Source of the DNA: Chara braunii
Lineage: Eukaryota > Streptophyta > Charophyceae > Charales > Characeae
Length of the DNA: 31,175 bases
NCBI GenBank assembly: GCA_003427395.1
Contig: BFEA01000150.1
Coordinates: forward strand, 13,896-45,070
Reading direction: 5' to 3'
Under the pieces are notes generated by a model that made no database searches, was not told the DNA's origin, and saw only the letters and a program-made list of their open reading frames with translations. This document shows, piece after piece, positions 8,980 through 18,911 of the stretch. Position numbers and translations under genes: made by a program. The number at the start of each line of letters is the position of its first letter. Position 1 is the first letter of the stretch.

Positions 8980-9560
8980 TTATTTTGGTGTGGACACTAG
9001 TTTGAACCAAGCACGGTACACTGGTTCGGAACAGGTACAGTAATCATTTGTCCGGTACTAGCATTGTACATTTGTGGCACGGTACGGTATTTGACATTGA
9101 GCTGGTACAGCAAGGGAACAGGCCACTCCAGTTCGAAACAATTACAGCAAGTTCGGGACTGGAACGGCACTGGCATGACACTGGGACAAAACACTACGGC
9201 CTGCCTCATTATTTCGGTACGGTAACTGATTCGATGTATGGTCTGGGTCTGGTATGGAGACTGATTGATACAGGCACGGCATTTGTGCTGGTTGGTACGA
9301 TTTTTGCTCCACGGTTCATTATTTTTGGGTACGATTTCTGATTTGGCCGCATGCACGGCCCTCGTGTTGGTTGGCAAGACTTTTCCTCCATGGTTCATTG
9401 CTTTTCGGTACTGTTACTGGTTCGGCTAATCTGTCTGGTCACGGTGATCAATCTAATGGTACGACACTTAACTCAGTCGTGCAGAATCATAGTTATGACC
9501 GTAGGCCCTGTAGCATGAGCTTCTGGTACTGAAACTGGTTCGGCGTCACTACTGGTCCTG
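8980..9560. repeat. Degenerate GGTAC-rich repeats with a 79-bp tandem duplication
   Basis: GGTAC, GGTACGG and GGTTCGG recur many times. The clearest part is a 79-bp tandem pair, 9274-9352 and 9353-9431. Both units read GCACGGC...GTG(C/T)TGGTTGG...TTTT(G/C)CTCCA(C/T)GGTTCATT..TTTT. The small reading frames here on both strands are by-products of the repeats. Confidence 0.6.
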
Positions 9561-11247
9561 CGGTTGGATCCGCTGAGCTTGCTTGGGTTCCAATGCTCCA
9601 GTACCATCGCTGTTTTAGGTTTGTGGGCCTGGTTTTGTAGGTATTTCTGTCTGGAGAGGCCCACAGTTGGCGCTGCAGTCTAGATATAACCAGATCAGCG
9701 GAGCAAACAAAAAAACAGATTCGGAGTGTGCACGAGGGAAGCGCGCCAAATGCACCATTGAAGGTGGACTGAAACGCACCGTTCAGAGGGCGGTCAGTGA
9801 GATAGTTGTGCGGGAAGTACGTAGTGAGCGAATGCACAATCTATCGAGCGGGTGTGTGGCCGGGTAGGAAGGACGGTGATTCGGGCGTGTGGAAGTCGGA
9901 GTGTTAGGCAGACGCAACACCCCCCCCATCACCGATACGACGGAGACCTAAGTTTGTACCTTACAACATGATGAAGAAGGAGGGATAAAATTCGGGCACA
10001 GATGGAAGGAAACGGGGATCCCTGATGAGTAGCGTGCTCGACAGGTGCAACACACGTTAATCCTAGTTAACGCTTGCTCGTGGGCCGTTTGTGTCTTCGA
10101 ACGTCATCGCAAGCTAGTTAGTGGAAAGGCGATGAGCCATCAAGGGGGAGAGCACTCCTATCCCTTTCCGTTCCATGGTCTGCTTTCGCCCCTGTGAGAT
10201 AGCACCGATCCGAGCAGCAAGACACGTGATATATTTCAAGGTGAGGGAGAGAAGAGCGAGGGATTCAGAGAGGACCGTCGCCGCACATGGGCGGGGTTCG
10301 CTGTGAGTCATGGTTGAAAAATCAGGCCTCGCGTGCACTCTTCTGTGCGCAGAATTGTAGAGGCCGCTTGACGATTCACGAGGATGTGCAGGGGACCATA
10401 GAAGAGGGGGGGAGTACTGAGATGGAGGAGGTTCGATTGTTCTCTCCAGTGATATCTGACACTTGCTGGCTGGTGTTGATCTGAGTGGTCTCCTGATCAC
10501 CGTTTAGCGTGACAACCGACTGCCTTTGCTGCTCTTGACCTTTGAAATTCAAAAATCTTAATCGGCTGTAAACCTTGACAAGAGCTCGAAAATCTTGTTT
10601 GATCGTAATCCGGGCTTGATGATCTTGGTTCTTTGCTAATTTGACGGTGATTAGATGCACCGGAAAGATCGCTAATCCGGTAATAATCCGATGATCGCGA
10701 TTGAAAATAAAAGGGGATGAAACCAATCAGAGATTCAACTCTCGTTGGACTTGATTGTTGCCGAATCAATGGATAGTCTAAATGGTTGAATCCATATCTA
10801 CGGTGAGAGATTACTCAACTTTGCAGCCAGAGGCTCGACAGGTATGTCTCCGCCAACTGCCCCCTTCAATTCTAGGACAAAAGTGAGCCGAAAACTTTTT
10901 TCTTAGGAGAGAGGTCTGAGTCGTCCCTCCAGTGTTTACTTCAGGGCAACAGGCAAGTGACTGCGCCACAGATGTCGGACATCCGATCATAAGGAAGGGA
11001 AAATTGAGGGCTCCTCTAGAGTCAGCATCAACAAAGACAAGTTAAGGACTCAGTAGTTCGGCGCCGCTTGTTGATTCTAGAAAATGTCTGAAAATCGATG
11101 TGCTTGAGTATTCTCAATTGACTGCGTGGGGAACTCAGTGCGGATACAAACTGTGAAAAATCAAAGTTGTAGGGCTACACAACCTACAAAACAAGAATGC
11201 GCTTAAAAGGGTGCATGGTAGTGAGAAGGCTGATTGAGTCTGAACGG

Positions 11248-11250
<3 letters not shown>
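9561..11250. other. Unassigned stretch
   Basis: About 1.7 kb with mixed composition. Several open frames of 60-130 codons occur on both strands, but none shows a recognisable motif, repeat relationship or composition that separates it from chance. No RNA gene was seen. Confidence 0.4.
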
Positions 11251-11292
<42 letters not shown>

Positions 11293-11297
11293 GAGAG

Positions 11298-11328
<31 letters not shown>

Positions 11329-11337
11329 GAGAGAGAG
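11251..11337. repeat. (GA)n/(GATA)n microsatellite
   Basis: A long GA run, then GATGAGAGAGAGA, then about six GATA units and a short GA run. Confidence 0.97.
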
Positions 11338-12835
11338 TGTCCCCCGAACTTCTGAGGCTTGACATTATTATATAGTATACCTCTCCTGCGAGGATATTGT
11401 CTCATTCCGAGACTGCCCCCTCCTTGTGGTCGAGTGAGGGTCGTGAGGAACTTAAAAAAAAAAACCTTTGATGATTGCCCGGACAAAAGGGGACGTTGGG
11501 AATTTGCTACGAGTACACGGATTTGAAAAACTTTTCGTTGTCATAAAAAAAAGAAGGAAGTCGAAGGAGGGAAAATTCGAATAGAGTATCATTTCTACAG
11601 ACTATGACAATGTGCCCTTTCATAAACATTTCCTGAATACTCATGAGGTTTTGTATGTCTAGTCTCAATTTGTCGGCTAACGATAAAGTGAACAATAAGG
11701 CTATTTGAATTAAAATTTGAAAATGAGGGTTCAAGCATTGGGGGGGGGGGGCAAATGTATGACTCTTGCTCGGGTTGTCCGCTCCGCGGAGTCATGCAAA
11801 ATCGAGTTTTATCTACTGTAACCCGCGCTATCACTCATGAAAACTTTGAGTTCAGTGAAAGTGTCACAAACATAATTGTCGACCTATAAGATCTCGAACA
11901 TTCCCCATTTATGAATTTTATTTATCCGTTGAATTATCTTTATATTTATTCATTTGCTTATTTATTTAATTCCCCTCTATAGAGCAGAATAAACTTCAAG
12001 CCCAGAGTCGCCTTGCAAGGAGGTAGAGGTGGGTGAGAAAGACCCTCAGTGAAGGTTACAATTGAAACCAATCAAAGTGTCCGTGACAGGAATAAATCGA
12101 CATGAAGCCACTACGCCCCCCATAAACAACTTTCAACCAGCAGTGGGGACGATGACAATTCATTGTGGTTACCTTGTAGCGAACGAACTGATGCCTGAAA
12201 AGAGGCACTATTAAATGCATCTCAAACTGTACTCGGCCGGGTGCTTAAAGGGGGTGCTGAGCTTTTTCTCAAGTTCTTTTTCGGACTGATAAACGAGTCA
12301 AGGAACATTTAAGAAATTCAAATCTTGATCTTCGGAATGCGGCCAGCGGATCGCTCATGATCATAATCTCAAATCAAATGCTTGACGTTATCTGTGATGG
12401 TGTCTGTTTGAGAGGGAAGACGAACCCGCACATCCCAGGAAGCCTAGGGTAATTAGCAATCACTCAAATGTTCCTATCCAGTGCAGAGTGCGTTGAAAGG
12501 CCAAGAACAACTGCGACAAGACAACTTTCAAAAAATCGCTTAAATTGTGAATCTCTAGGAATGAACAGAGAAGGGGTTTACACCTTCGGTCACGGATCTG
12601 AGGCCGGATCGAGGCATGTTGAGTTTTTAAATTTTATGTAATTCTCTACTATATCTCTCTGTGCAGTAATAGGGGCATTTTCACCAGCTTGAAGTGGGGG
12701 CGTGACAAGCGACACGATCCCCCATTCCCTGTTCGGTGCGGAACACCTCTGAATCGGGTAGGGCGGGTGATAGACGTCGTTGCCCTTGACTTCGGCAGTG
12801 AACAGGTGACCCCTCCCCAGGTTTCCTCACAACCT
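11338..12835. other. Unassigned stretch, possibly including an LTR
   Basis: No supported gene. A run of 12 G lies at 11740-11751. Because a tRNA-Asp primer-binding site starts at 12836, the DNA just upstream (ending near CACAAC at about 12832) should be the end of a 5' LTR. I find no second copy in the window and cannot place its start. Confidence 0.4.
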
Positions 12836-12853
12836 TGGCGCCGTTGCCGGGGA
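12836..12853 (+). other. LTR-retrotransposon primer-binding site (tRNA-Asp)
   Basis: TGGCGCCGTTGCCGGGGA is the exact complement of the 3' end of plant-type tRNA-Asp (ending CCCCGGCAACGGCGCCA). This is a well-known primer site of Ty3/gypsy elements. The complementary strand lacks the GGTTCGA T-loop and the rest of a cloverleaf, so it is not a tRNA gene. It marks the start of the internal region of an LTR element reading rightwards. Confidence 0.75.
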
Positions 12854-12860
12854 AGGGAGT

Positions 12861-12901
12861 GCACCCCGGACGCCTCGGCTTTCCCCAATCGAACGGGGTG
12901 C
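12861..12901 (+). other. Inverted repeat next to the primer-binding site
   Basis: GCACCCCG at 12861-12868 pairs with CGGGGTGC at 12894-12901, leaving a 25-nt loop. It lies 7 nt after the primer-binding site, where LTR-element transcripts often fold for dimerisation or packaging. A role is only conjectural. Confidence 0.4.
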
Positions 12902-13372
12902 GCAGGTTAATGAGTTATAAGCTAATTTACCTGATTAATTAGTTTTTCTTGATTAGTTTATGTTTTTGGTTGTTTTATTGATCATTTTTTTAAAATTATC
13001 TCATAATCCGGGCGTTTTCGCGTGAGCCGCTCCCTGATCAAAGTTCGTTCTTGCATCAAGGCGAACATTTTGATACCTTTTTCACATAAATCTATCGGGT
13101 AGAATTTGGGATAATCTATTTTTTTTGTTTTTCTATTATTTATTCTAAAAATCTTATTTTTTGTTTTATTTTAATTACAGAAATTTGAAGCGGAATTCGG
13201 GAACGCCCGCTTGAGGCAAAGTTGCCCCGTTTATTTTTTCCGACGTTTTGAAACACTGGTTGGGAAAAGCGGGCTTCGTTTGTATAAACGGCGGCCCCCA
13301 ACAAAAACAAAGTAAAAGAAATATAAGGGAAAATTATAATTTTTTTTGTAGTATACGCTAATTAGCGTTTCT
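12902..13372. other. AT-rich unassigned stretch
   Basis: AT-rich, with no reading frame. GGGCGTTTT near 13012 and AACGCCCG near 13201 form a weak inverted pair. It is too short and spaced to call a transposon. Confidence 0.35.
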
Positions 13373-13531
13373 CGCGTGGGGTATACGTGTGGAAGATAAC
13401 GGAATTAATCGCGTGGGGTATACGTGTGGAAGATAACGGAATTAACCGCCTTAATCTTGCAAGTGGTGACAACCGAGGAGGCTCGGGCTTCCTTCGCGTG
13501 GGGTATACGTGTGGAAGATAACGGAATTAAT
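13373..13531 (+). repeat. Three 37-bp repeats
   Basis: Units at 13373-13409, 13410-13446 and 13495-13531 share CGCGTGGGGTATACGTGTGG followed by AAGATAACGGAATTAA, nearly without change. The first two are directly adjacent; the third is separated by 48 bp. Each carries the palindromic core GTATAC. Confidence 0.95.
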
Positions 13532-13546
13532 CTGACTTTTTGTTAA

Positions 13547-13690
13547 TAAAAATTAAAATAAATATCTAAAAACTATTTTTTTTATTTTTTTTTGCTTTCC
13601 ATCTATTTTACGTCATTTTTCCTCCGGCAGCGAATCAAGGGACTCGTCCCGAACCCCATCCCAACTGGGGGGGGGAGAAAAAGTGCTTCC
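13547..13690 (+). repeat. MITE-like unit with GGGACTCGTCCC palindrome, copy 1
   Basis: AT-rich start, then TTTTACGTCATTTTTCCTCCGG, GGGACTCGTCCCGAACC (palindrome at 13639-13650), CATCCCAACTGGGGG and AGTGCTTCC. The same order recurs at 14035-14175. The AT-rich leader AATTAAAATAAATATCTAAAA is itself repeated at about 13741. Confidence 0.7.
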
Positions 13691-13769
13691 AAAATTTTCA
13701 GAAAATTCCCATTTGAGTTCTTGTTAATAAAATTGATAAAAATTAAAATAAATATCTAAAAATCTAGGC

Positions 13770-13828
13770 TACTTGCCTGGCCGCCCGGGTCCCGGGTGAC
13801 CAGCCCGTGGAAGAAGAAAGAAAGGTCC

Positions 13829-13860
<32 letters not shown>

Positions 13861-14017
13861 CCGTAAAAAAACTATGTTATGCATGAAACTGAACTGAACA
13901 ACTTTTGCCACAGGGTCACATCCCAATTCCTTACCAAATTTAAAATATAAAATAAAACTTTAAAATAATTTATTTATTTTTAGTTTTTATTTTGTTTTGT
14001 CCCGGCCGGGCAAGTGA
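13770..14017 (+). mobile_element. Small MITE with CACTTGCC-type inverted ends
   Basis: TACTTGCCTGGCC at 13770-13782 is matched in inverted form by GGCCGGGCAAGTGA at 14004-14017. Next to the left end lie a GC-rich block and 28 A residues (13833-13860). The interior 13870-13942 (CTATGTTATG...GAACAAC..TTGCC...CACATCCCAATTC) is clearly related to 167-232 of the large MITE, although the termini differ. Length is about 248 bp and there is no reading frame. Confidence 0.6.
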
Positions 14018-14034
14018 CCGCGAGCCACGCCTAG

Positions 14035-14175
14035 CTAAAAATTTGTTAAAAATCAATTTTCTGATTTTTTATTTATTTTACTTGATTTTTTCTTCCGACA
14101 ACGTTATTCTAGGGACTCGTCCCGAACCTCATCCCGACAGGGGGAGGCGAAGTGCTGTCGAAATTTTAAAAATTT
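14035..14175 (+). repeat. MITE-like unit with GGGACTCGTCCC palindrome, copy 2
   Basis: Repeats the block order of 13547-13690: ATTTATTTTACTTGATTTTTTC, CTTCCGACA, GGGACTCGTCCCGAACC at 14112, CATCCCGACAGGGGG and AGTGCTGTCGAAATTTT. A weaker relative of the last block (ACTGGGGGTGAAGCAGTGCTT) occurs at about 15300. Confidence 0.7.
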
Positions 14176-15835
14176 CTTAAAATAATTTTCTGCAACCATA
14201 AGTCTTAAAAGTTGGCAGGCTTAGATATAATTCGACCTTTAAACCACCAGTCCCTCCGAGTCTATTTTTGCCGACCCTATATTTCACTGCGCTTCGAGTT
14301 TGCCGAACTTGGTTACCACTCCGTTTTTTTTTTGGTACTCTCACGGGAAAAAAAAAAAAAAAAAAAAAAAAAACTTGCAGCTATGAACTCAGAAAAAAAA
14401 AAGAAAAACGAACAAATGAAACAAGGATTTGGTCGTCATTGTAGTTGTATGCATTCTTGGAAGTGGTAGTGTGGGTGTGGCCTGAGTGAGGGCATCTCAG
14501 CCCCGTGGCCAGGTTGTCAGGTTCGAAAAAGAGAACAGAAGTGGGAAAGAAGGGGCACAAGGATCCGACCGTCAAAATGGTTGGATACATTCCCCTTAGT
14601 ACCAGTGTGATGAGTATTACAATCCTCTGACAAAACACAACTTGAGCAGATCGCGGACGACTTGAGCAATTCACAGATTCCCCCTCTGCCTCATTGGCAG
14701 GGGACTTATAAGAAACACACGAGCAATTAAAAAAAAGAAAACATTAACATCTAGAATGTGATCGCCTTACCAGTGAGGTGCATTCTGTGGAGGAAGACTC
14801 TGAGCACGACCTCCAAGACTACCCTGCCCGACATCATTGCAGTAGAGATAGTATTTTCGTTTTTTCCTTTTTCTTTCACTCGCGGGCAATATAAAAATAT
14901 GATTTATTGGACAGTGTCGACCCTGTGTACCACCCCCGAAAAATTCAGGTACTGGCCAAGACATTGTAATTTCCCAACAATGGCGGAGGTACTGGTGGTT
15001 AAATAAAATAGGAAAGGAGTTATTCAAATCAATTCTGATTTTTTTCAATTAGTATTTAAAATATATAATAAAATTTGTTGAAAAGGGATAAAGAAGGTTG
15101 ACTGGGCGTATTTGTTTTTGAGCGAGGATTGTCTTCCCATTCCAAGGAACCGAAAAAAAGAACGAGAATTTGATGTGATTAAATCTTATTTTTAACAATT
15201 AATTACGAATAATTTGAAAATAAATCTAAGCAAAGGACAAAAAAATGTTGGGGTTTGCCTTGAGCTTCCTTTTGGACTTGGGTCTACTCTCCCTAGGTAC
15301 TGGGGGTGAAGCAGTGCTTACTCCTTGTTTATTCGGTTTTTTTATTAATTAAAATTCTTAAAATTTCTTAAAAATCAAAGAACGACTTAAAGATTTAGAG
15401 ATCGAGTATCTACTAATTATATTTTGAGTTCCTAACTAGGGAACGAGTTCCGCTGGTCCTAAGCGTGCTCGAGGGTCGTGTAGATCAAATTCCCTCGAAT
15501 AGAGCATGCGCCCTGTATTCGAGAAAACTGGAGTAAAGGGCGTGCATGCTCAGTTTGAGCCCGGAGTTCGACACCCTCCCTTTTCTAGAATATTGAGTTT
15601 TTAAACCTCTTTTCTGCCCTCCCTTACTCTCTACAGGCAACGAAAGCGCAGGTAGACGGATGCGGTCACCTTCGGCAGTAAGGAGTACGCAGTGGACCGA
15701 TGCAGGGGGAATGATCCTCCTGAGATTATAGAGGGAGATCTGGTTGAATTCACTCTGCCCTCTCAAACCACTGACTAACACAGCGGCCGGTACAATTGGA
15801 GATCGATCCTCCTCTGGCCTGGCATCTGGCTCTGG
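14176..15835. other. Unassigned stretch
   Basis: No supported gene. It includes an A run with few interruptions (14349-14372) and AT-rich DNA around 15000-15400. Reading frames of 80-100 codons on both strands have no recognisable content. Confidence 0.4.
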
Positions 15836-16537
15836 ATGTACTGGGAGCTAAAGAGTAGTCAAGGACCCTACGACCGACATCCGGTATATATTGCTTACGG
15901 GGAGGTCATGGCCTACCTGTATGCAAGTCCAGAAGTGGCCAAGAAGACCGCTCCGACTCTTGTGACGTGGGGAGCCTGTGAGATTATGAGTCGGGCAGAG
16001 CGATACCTTAAGGAGGAGATAGAGGTTTTCCGGCTCGGAGAGGAGCGGAATGCGTTAGGGTGGATCCACAATTACCCTCCCCGTATCATTACAGGGAAGC
16101 TGCAGATTGTCCAGGACGAATTTTTCCTACACTCTGGCTGCAGATTGAGGGCGACCATCCCCTCGTTTGTAGTTAACGCAGTGTTCGACGGGATAGGAGG
16201 TTTGGTTGAGTCCCATCTCATTGCGAGGGAGCTCGAGTATTTCTCGAGGGGAGATCTTGACTCCCATTCCGTCTACTACTCCCTAGTGACTATCGGGCCC
16301 CGCTGGGGAGGCAAGCGGATCTAGCTCATAGAGCTAATCCGGTCCATTGCTCCTAGCTCGCCAGGAGGCTGAACAGATGAGGTCTACGAGTGGAGGCATC
16401 TGTTGCCGCCCTACTACGTGTGGGAATTGTTGGACCGTGGCCCGCTCTGTGGAAGTAACCGGTCTAACCGGAGAGGACTAATCACACATTTGATCATGAT
16501 GGTCTTCCTCGAATGTCTCGAGTCTAATCCCATTTAA
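15836..16537 (+). pseudogene. Decayed ORF of unknown family
   Basis: The first 162 codons are open from ATG. The same frame continues past TAG (16322) and TGA (16370) to TAA (16535) with protein-like composition, about 233 codons in all. Visible parts: a YIAYGEVMAYL segment, a likely helix RAERYLKEEIEVFRLGEE, an IHNYPPRI segment, and a second helix preceded by LRATIPSFVV and followed by SVYYSLVTIG. The strand-helix-strand pattern and the RYLKEE...IH...NYP order resemble the decayed frame at 24855-25979 (ARYLEER...LIH...NYP). I infer weakly that they share ancestry. It lies 3 kb downstream of a tRNA-Asp primer-binding site. No enzyme motif is recognised. Confidence 0.45.
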
Positions 16538-16574
16538 TATATATATATATTATTATTTATTATTATTATTATTT
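16536..16574. repeat. (TA)n/(TTA)n microsatellite
   Basis: TA dinucleotides followed by ATT trinucleotides, directly after the end of the decayed frame. Confidence 0.9.
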
Positions 16575-17060
16575 AAACATGACCACGGGTCAAGATATGC
16601 TTGGTATGGTTCTCAAGAGGTTCGACGGCCTTGAGCCACTTGGAGTGGGATTCGTGAAGCCTACCGCTGATTTTTTTATTTTTTTTTTGCGGGTTCGCTC
16701 AGCTCCGAATGGAAATAAAAATAAAAATAAATAAATAAATAAAATAATTTCGACTCAATAAAAGCGGCCCTAAGCCGCAGTCGTGTGTGTACTGCCCAGG
16801 CCTCGACATGGACCGAGCGACATTCCATTGAGCCCGTACCTATATAAATGGGCGTCTAGTGGGATAGCCCGTTGAGAAATTGCATCCGCTGCGGTACTAC
16901 CGGGTCGGGAGTCGGCACCAGCAGTGGGTCTACTGGATCTAGGATCAGTACCGTCGTGTCTGAACTACTAGTATGGTATTCACACACGTGGCCGAACATT
17001 CATATGCGCGAGTCAGCTGTCGACGCAAAAAAAAAACACTCACTTGATCGTTACAAGAGG
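16575..17060. other. Unassigned stretch with a TATA-like site
   Basis: Contains a short open frame from 16579 (about 50 codons) running into AT-rich repeat, a hairpin AGCGGC..GCCGC near 16762 following AATAAA, and CCTATATAAATG near 16838. A promoter is possible, but no gene is linked to it. Confidence 0.3.
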
Positions 17061-17312
17061 ATGAGGGTTTGGACCCGTCTATCAGTTCTGATGCGTACGT
17101 GTGTGCTCGGGTGTCACATCTTGACGTGCACAGCAGCCAACTGTTGGCCCAGGGAAACGGCCACGGCCACTTGGCCGATACAATGAGACGAGGGTCTTGA
17201 CTCGTCGTTCAGTTCTGATGCGTGTCCGTGTGCCACTTGTTGAGAGAGTGAACTGCCACCTAGCAGTTGTATCATCTAGGGTTTTGACTTTCGCTTTAGT
17301 CAGTCGTAGAGG
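17061..17312 (+). repeat. Imperfect 126-bp tandem duplication
   Basis: ATGAGGGTTTGGACCCGTC...TCAGTTCTGATGCGT at 17061 recurs as ACGAGGGTCTTGACTCGTC...TCAGTTCTGATGCGT at 17187, followed by similar GTGTGCC-type sequence. The later AGGGTTTTGACTT near 17278 may be a third, truncated unit. Confidence 0.6.
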
Positions 17313-18835
17313 ACACACATTTTACAGGATGTGATATGTAAGGCCTAACGAGTATACATGAAGAACCAGGGCAAAGATGTGGGGTGTGGAAGCGACTTAC
17401 CTGTCTTGACCACACGACACTGATTCCGGCCCAGTTGTCAGCCGAGCATAGCAATGACATTAGCAACATAACCCATCAGAAGGAGTAATTGACTAGTGGC
17501 TGCAAAGAATCAGAGAGTGTGCTTGACCTTTTAGACCGTGAATTGCAGTTGGCTGGCTCCTTCGTTTCATTTGCAACAGGCTGGTCGTTAGTCTTTGTGA
17601 GGCAATCTCCAGAGCAGCTTTCAACTTCTCAAACCTGACATGACACGTGGCAAAAGATCAACAGTTGAAGTTTTTGTATTGACTGGCATGGACAGTACGA
17701 GCTACACTGCATAGCATGAAGGATGTAACCTGACATACGTGTAAACTGTGAATCATATCAGATCAAACCAATTTCACTGTGGGGGATCATGTAACTCATC
17801 TGCCCACTCATACATGGTGAATGTACCCGATCGAGACTTCGCACCAGATCCGCTCTAATTGCGGAAGTGGAGTAGAGAGGAAAAACAAGTAGTGAAGAGG
17901 CTAGCTGGAAACTAGGTGTTGGCATGCACAGACTAAGTAAAATCTGAAGTGTAAGTGATCACTTTTCTTCCTACAAGTACCATCTGAGAAGTGCGTTCCT
18001 GAAAATTTGTTGATAATAATGAACCTGGTAGGTAATACCATCCAGGTGCATACCCTCTGTGATAGGTTTATAGTGAGAAGCTCGTTTCTATACTGAACAA
18101 CAGACAACCACTGAGATTAAACTTCTAAACCCACTCACCAACTCGTACGTTTGCGATCTCAAATGTAAAGTTCATACTTTGGTCCTCGTAGAATATGCCT
18201 TTGCCCTGTGTAATGGGTGTTATCTATCAGAGTACTTGACCTGCTCCTGACATGAAGAGAGGGAGGGATGATGAGGAAATGTATTCAAGAATTTCAACAA
18301 GTGTTATCACCGTGTCTGAGCGGAATCTCAGATGTGACATTCTGGTAATGGACACTTGTTTGAGTAGTGGGCCGAGGGCCAAAGATATTCACTTACCTCC
18401 TCGAATTCTGAACCGCAACCTACTCCTTGAACGCAAGTCAGATTATGGGCTACATTGCGAAATTGAAAGTTCGTTGGTAAGATAACCGGACCTCTAATTT
18501 TGCCCTTGTTTCCTACCATAATCTTGTCACGAAATTTTATAGAAGATTCTAGCGCAACTTTTCTGATATTCAACAACCATAAAGAGCAATATCTCAAAAT
18601 ATGAGACACTGTGTTTAAATCGGACATGATGGATGAAAAGGGGATGAGAAATCGCAGCCTTTGACCGATCGGATCCCCGAATGATGAAGATTTGGACATC
18701 ACGCTACCCAGACGAAGATCAGAGAATTGAGATGCCGCACGGCTAAAGGAGGTTCATTTATAGAAATAGGGAGAAATGTTGCATGGGAGCTAATTCCCCG
18801 TTGCTTATTATGCACGGACTCGACAACTTTCTCAC

Positions 18836-18836
<1 letters not shown>
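17313..18836. other. Unassigned stretch
   Basis: Mixed composition with no reading frame that I can support on either strand and no repeat relationship noticed. Confidence 0.4.
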
Positions 18837-18893
<57 letters not shown>

Positions 18894-18911
18894 ATTCACC
18901 TTATTATTATT
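18837..18911. repeat. (TTA)n microsatellite
   Basis: About 18 TTA units (18837-18891), then ATAATTCACC and a few more units. Long poly-Ile and poly-Asn reading frames here are artefacts. Confidence 0.97.

Noticed and set aside
9048-9398. Overlapping frames of 97 and 133 codons on opposite strands
   Set aside because: They lie in the GGTAC-rich repeat region, and the open frames follow from the repeat composition.
10020-10060. Hammerhead ribozyme (CTGATGAG core; also near 22640 and 30830)
   Set aside because: No GAAA core follows at a suitable distance and no pairing stems are evident. None lies in the Penelope-like element.
10114-10769. Minus-strand frames of 90-128 codons
   Set aside because: No recognisable motif, no conserved start context and overlapping frames in different phases; probably chance.
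12836-12853. tRNA-Asp gene on the minus strand
   Set aside because: Only the 3' acceptor end matches. The T-loop GGTTCGA and the rest of the cloverleaf are absent, as expected for a primer-binding site.
13373-13531. CRISPR-like array
   Set aside because: Only three repeats, two directly adjacent without a spacer, in eukaryotic repeat DNA with no cas genes.
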